From positions 11,483 to 21,945 of the forward strand of contig QKYT01000249.1 in the NCBI GenBank assembly GCA_003550305.1: a DNA stretch of 10,463 nucleotides, read 5' to 3'. Under the pieces are notes generated by a model. It was not told the DNA's origin. It searched no databases and saw only the letters and a list, made by a program, of their open reading frames with translations. Source of the DNA: Glomus cerebriforme (Eukaryota; Glomeromycota; Glomeromycetes; Glomerales; Glomeraceae). This document shows, piece by piece, positions 7,884 to 10,463 of this stretch. Each line of letters begins with the position of its first letter. Within the stretch, counting starts at the first letter, position 1. Made by a program: the position numbers and the translations under genes.

Positions 7884-7893
7884 TTTAAACTAA
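7884..7893 (+). other. Candidate -1 ribosomal frameshift site at Gag/Pol junction
   Basis: T TTA AAC is a canonical X XXY YYZ slippery heptamer, in the correct phase relative to the Gag frame and followed at once by the Gag stop TAA. Slipping back one base continues as CTA AAT TAT GCA, the frame that runs open into the Nudix domain (no stop from 7890 to 8102). A modest downstream stem is possible (AGAGGG 7907-7912 with CCCTCT 7935-7940), but the 16-nt spacer is longer than usual. Because this copy carries other single-base deletions, a mutational frameshift at the same point cannot be excluded. Confidence 0.6.
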
Positions 7894-8430
7894 ATTATGC
7901 ACCTTTAGAGGGTAAGAGTGCACATAATATAAACCCCTCTCATTTTAATAAAGCAGTAACTTGGAAGGATCCTTTAGAAGAAGTAAAAATAATTAATGAT
8001 AATACAGAACAAAACCAAATTCAAATTTTAAAAAGACCTACTTATATTATGAATATCTTATATAATAATATTAAAATATATTTATCAAAACAAATTCAAG
8101 TTTAAAAGGAAATGTACAATATGTAGCAAGCTTCTGGTGGAAAGATAGAAAAAGAAGAATCTTCAGTACAAGCAGCAATTAGGGAAACAGAAGAAGAAAC
8201 AGGAATACAATTATCTNAAAAAGATCTAGTTTATTTATTTAATGATCTCACATACAATTGTGATATTTACATCACAAAAGTATACAATAATCAAAAACCA
8301 AAACATATTGAATCAGAAAAGCAAGGATCTTGGAAACATATCTCATTTGAACAATATGAAAAAATGGCTAAACAAAAGTTAACTACTCCAACACACACTT
8401 CATATATTCAGAAAATTATGAAAAACTTAC
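7890..8430 (+). pseudogene. Nudix hydrolase domain at the N-terminus of Pol
   Basis: After a linker of about 50 codons the sequence shows a Nudix fold. Strand-like words (IMNILYNNIKIYL, about 8046-8084) lead to a complete Nudix box at 8139-8207. It fits G-x5-E-x7-REUxEExGU, with U at the first REU position being Thr, and starts GGKIEKEE and ends RETEEETGI with all three metal-binding Glu of REUxEE present. The C-terminal part (DIYITKV; GSWKHISFEQYEKM near 8328-8370) also fits the family. Nudix enzymes split nucleoside diphosphates linked to another moiety, such as oxidised dNTPs or mRNA caps; the substrate here is unknown. Two compensating single-base shifts (a lost A in 8087-8090, an extra base near 8128-8132) disturb the part just before the box. 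Base 8217 is N. The domain lies between Gag knuckles and protease, an unusual place. Confidence 0.85.
8217..8217. other. Ambiguous base N
   Basis: One undetermined base occurs in the first position of an NAA codon just after the Nudix box. It could encode Lys, Glu, Gln or a stop, so the reading of the Nudix domain is uncertain at this single codon. Confidence 0.95.
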
Positions 8431-8499
8431 TTGCGGAGGAATCAGTATATACACAATATACAGAGAAGATTCAGGATGCATTATTTGGTGAAGCAGAAG

Positions 8500-8810
8500 T
8501 CTATAGAGAAAAAATTAATATCCTGATTGATTCAGGAGCAATTGGATGTATTATCTCCAAAAGATTTTTAGATTGAGTGCAACATCTAATTGATGCTTCA
8601 ACAAACGTTAAAATTATTGATGTCACAGGAAAAAGAATATCACCCTTAGGAATTGTGTGACAAGTACCTATAAAAATACAAGATATGAAAATAAAATGGA
8701 TATAATTGTTACTGAATCCAGAAAATATAATATACTACTTGGAAATATTTGGCTCAAATATGTCAATGCTCTTATAGATTACAAACAAAATTGTATGACA
8801 ATTAAATATA
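8500..8810 (+). pseudogene. Retropepsin-like aspartic protease domain of Pol
   Basis: The active-site motif ILIDSGAIGCIIS has its catalytic Asp at 8529-8531. The second hallmark, YNILLGNIWL (about 8726-8757), matches the hydrophobic-LLG element near the end of retropepsins. The enzyme would cut the Gag-Pol polyprotein as a dimer. In-frame TGA codons at 8574 and 8658 interrupt it, and one A is missing from the run 8693-8696, moving the frame by -1 between the two motifs. The first half is in the same frame as the Nudix domain, so the two would be made as one chain. Confidence 0.82.
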
Positions 8811-9340
8811 AAGATCAACAACAAACAATACCTGTCACTTGCACTCAAAAGATGGATCCAAATCAATTTATTCTTATTGATTCACAAGAAGAATTAGAAT
8901 TGGAAGAGGAAGTAGATAATTCAATTGTACTATTTTACTCAGCTGAAATTATCGATAATACATTTCAGATAGATAACCGTCAGTATGCTACTGAATTCAT
9001 GGAATATTGTAATTTGCAATATCAATAATGAGATAGAAAAACTAATAGTCAAGGGCCTGGAAAATGTTTGTGTAAAATATTAAAAGAACATGAATATTGT
9101 GAAGAATATGATCAGATTGAAAAGGATTGGGAAATATTTGTAACAATATTTGAAGAGGAAAAAGAGAATCAAAATAAAAATATACATCTAGAAGAAGGAA
9201 AAAATGTACTAATAGAAAAATTACAAAAGGATCAGGAACTGTGGTTACACCAATTATTGCAGAACAATAAGAATCTTTTTACATGATCAATGAATGAACT
9301 TCAGCAGACAAATGTTGGAAAACATTCAATTATAATAGAT
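8811..9340 (+). pseudogene. Pol linker between protease and RT
   Basis: About 175 codons rich in Glu, Gln and Lys continue the protease frame, with stops at 9026, 9029 (adjacent) and 9284. It has acidic stretches (ELELEEEVDN; EEEKENQNKN) and no recognisable domain. Its end (LLQNNKNLFT, 9257-9283, then SMNELQQTNVGKHSI) resembles the short segment that usually precedes RT in gypsy elements. It probably acts as a spacer. Confidence 0.6.
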
Positions 9341-9990
9341 AATGTATATCCTATCAAAAAAAAATGCTTATCGATCAGCTCCAAAAGAAAATGAATCTAT
9401 TAAAAAGGAAATTGATGAAATGTTGAAACAAAATCTTATCCAACCTTCTTCAAGCCCATAGTCATTTCCAGTAGTCATTGTCAAAAAGAAAATAGTCAAT
9501 TATGGTTTTGTGTTAACTACAAGCCATTAAATAATATTACAAAAAAGGATAATTATCCATTATCTCAAATAGATGAGATTTTAGATTCTTTAAATAAAGC
9601 ACAATGGTTCACTATATTAGATCTTATATCAGAATATTAGCAGATAAAAGTATGACCTGAGGATATGGAAAAAACAGCTTTTATTACAAAATATGGCATC
9701 TATGAATTTAAAGTCATGCCTTTTGGATTATGTAATGCACCTGCAACCTTCTAGCGAACAATGAATAAAGTTCTAGGTGATGTAAAAGGAAAATTCGTGA
9801 TGGTATATCTAGATAATTTTATAATTTATTCAAAAACATTTGAAGAACATTTACATCATATAGAAAAGTCTTTACATGTATTAGAAAAGCCAATCTTCGA
9901 TTAAAAGCTAAAAAATATCATTTTGGAGCCAATGAATTACAATTTCTAGGACATGTAGTTGGTAAGAATAGAATCAAGCCAGATCCTGAA
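9341..9990 (+). pseudogene. Reverse transcriptase domain, inactivated
   Basis: Recognisable RT elements are EIDEMLKQNLIQPSSSP, LWFCVNYKPLNNIT, YPLSQIDEILD, a TILDL motif with the first catalytic Asp, [25 protein letters not shown] and FLGHVV. The active-site box reads VYLDNFIIYS (9803-9832): the second Asp of YxDD is Asn (GAT to AAT at 9815), which should abolish polymerisation. Stops lie at 9459, 9638, 9653 and 9752. Frames change in the A-runs 9356-9364 (+1), 9489-9492 (-1) and 9885-9888 (-1). SEY stands where SGY is usual. The domain would make cDNA from the element RNA in the particle. Confidence 0.92.
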
Positions 9991-10463
9991 AAAGTTAGTA
10001 AAATACTTAATTATCCAAGACCACAAAATATATGAGATTTAAGAGGAGCACTAGAATTATTTTCATATTATAGACATTTTATTAAGGACTTTTCACAAAT
10101 AGTAGACCCATTATATGAATTATTAAAAAAGGATATTGCATATAAGTGAACAGAAAAACAACAAAAATCATTTGAGATTTTGAAAACTGAACTTACAGAA
10201 TCACTAATAGTTAGATATCCTAATTTTGAGAAGCCATTTTATTTATATACCGACGCTTCTATTATAGGAATAGGAACTGTTTTAGCATAAAAGGATGGGA
10301 AGCATGAATATGTTATTGCTTATGCTAGTAGAACACTTATACTGCTGAAAGGAATTATGGAATAACAGAATTAGAATGTTTAGCTATTGTATGGACAGTA
10401 AAATACTTTCAGCATTATTTGTATAAAACAAAATCCCAATAAGAAAAATGTATACTGAAAATA
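9991..10463 (+). pseudogene. RT connection and RNase H domain, partial
   Basis: The words DLRGALELFSYYRHFIKDF and TEKQQKSFEILK lead into RNase H, which starts near FYLYTDASIIGIGTVLA, with the first catalytic Asp at 10252-10254 (TDAS). The catalytic Glu is in ITELECLAIVW, after a one-base loss near 10337-10340. Stops lie at 10033, 10147 (where KW is usual, so a former Trp), 10288 (where LAQ is usual, so a former Gln) and 10440. The window ends before the last RNase H motifs and before integrase. Its job would be to degrade the RNA strand during reverse transcription. Confidence 0.85.

Larger units (their letters stand above)
5843..7893 (+). pseudogene. gag: Gag polyprotein, broken by stops and a frameshift
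   Basis: The chosen start is ATG 5843, which opens MSEGSNYLIKLYNTRV. This frame moves to the next by loss of one A in the run 5909-5912. The alternative ATG at 5839 meets three stops within 18 codons. From 5911 to 7890 one frame is kept, interrupted by stops at 5974, 6562, 6868, 6916, 6928, 7228, 7234, 7321, 7822 and 7864, plus 5897 before the shift. The first ~340 codons are an unrecognised N-terminal part: a Trp/Tyr-rich section (HKFWKYWAVPRCTGS), then a Ser/Lys-rich and an Asn/Phe-rich linker. A retrotransposon capsid domain (Retrotrans_gag type) follows at about 6901-7380, with DLIEWLKAFERACNANQ and LKGTALTWYN. Two CCHC-type zinc knuckles close the protein. Its role would be particle assembly and RNA packaging. 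The frame ends at TAA 7891-7893, directly after a -1 slippery heptamer. Confidence 0.82.
5268..10463 (+). mobile_element. Decayed Ty3/gypsy-type LTR retrotransposon with a Nudix domain, 3' end cut by window
   Basis: A single plus-strand element runs from a 5' LTR (5268-5776) through a PBS-like site, Gag with capsid and two zinc knuckles, a -1 frameshift signal, then Pol: Nudix domain, aspartic protease, RT and the start of RNase H. PR-RT-RNase H order and RT sequence words ([22 protein letters not shown]) place it with Ty3/gypsy. Integrase and the 3' LTR would lie beyond the window, so the target duplication cannot be checked. Gag and Pol are broken by about 24 stops and eight single-base indels, so this copy cannot make its proteins. 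The bases before the LTR (TATAT) are the candidate 5-bp target duplication. Confidence 0.9.

Noticed and set aside
7579..7888. Ile-rich ORFs on both strands over the zinc-knuckle region.
   Set aside because: They are out-of-frame readings of the AAT/AAC repeat; the Gag frame with knuckle spacing is clearly the real one.
5843..10463. Reassigned genetic code (TAA/TAG as Gln, TGA as Arg or Trp) to explain the stops.
   Set aside because: The HD-domain gene uses a normal code with TGA as its terminator and has no internal stops; the element also has frameshifts and loss of catalytic residues, so decay is simpler.
1..10463. CRISPR arrays, bacterial operons or phage genes.
   Set aside because: No regularly spaced direct repeats with unique spacers and no Shine-Dalgarno-led gene series; the introns and the LTR element point to a eukaryote.

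Overview
The window looks like nuclear DNA of a very AT-rich fungus. A spliced eukaryotic gene with short (72-96 nt) GT...AG introns lies among TA/TTTGA-rich spacers, small inverted-repeat transposons and a decayed Ty3/gypsy-type LTR retrotransposon. Base composition, intron style and repeat content suggest an arbuscular mycorrhizal fungus (Glomeromycotina, Rhizophagus-like). That is an inference from style, not from a marker gene.

Layout. Positions 1-400 are low-complexity poly-T/TA sequence, with one perfect 16-bp palindrome built on CACGTG (393-408). Positions 428-936 carry two coding-like stretches on the minus strand: a 77-codon ORF with a signal-peptide-like start, and a 56-codon open block without its own start. 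Positions 1227-1754 are a GC-richer block that looks like decayed minus-strand coding DNA, not identified. Positions 2174-3146 are the one clearly intact gene: a six-exon, 190-aa HD-domain protein of the HDDC2/YfbR-like 5'-deoxynucleotidase family, with two adjacent palindromes (ATCACGTGAT and AGTGATCACT) 70-95 bp upstream of its ATG. Positions 3147-3728 are noncoding. Two non-autonomous inverted-repeat elements follow. One (3739-4113) has a perfect 10-bp target-site duplication, as Mutator-like elements do. The other (4141-4383) ends in CCCTAGTATCAC-type repeats next to TA on one side. Positions 4386-5267 are AT-rich spacer with an 11-bp tandem repeat, a 22-bp palindrome and a diverged 140-bp duplication.

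From 5268 to the window end lies an LTR retrotransposon on the plus strand: a 5' LTR (about 5268-5776), a primer-binding-site-like sequence, Gag (about 5843-7893) and Pol (from 7890), cut by the window edge inside RNase H, so integrase and the 3' LTR are not visible. The Gag/Pol junction has a correctly phased T TTA AAC heptamer directly followed by TAA, and the -1 frame leads straight into Pol. Pol begins with a Nudix hydrolase domain carrying a complete Nudix box (8139-8207), placed between the Gag zinc knuckles and the aspartic protease. Order: Gag - zinc knuckles - [-1 shift] - Nudix - protease - RT - RNase H. This matches the place and expression mode of the dUTPase in some retroviruses, and suggests a nucleotide-cleansing or RNA-processing accessory enzyme.

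This copy is dead. I read 24 in-frame stop codons, about eight single-base frameshifts (most in short A-runs), a YLDN instead of YLDD at the RT active site and Tyr replacing Cys in both zinc knuckles. The stop codons and motif losses fit C-to-T / G-to-A transitions, many in CpA/TpG context, which resembles RIP or cytosine-deamination damage. The HD-domain gene has no such damage.
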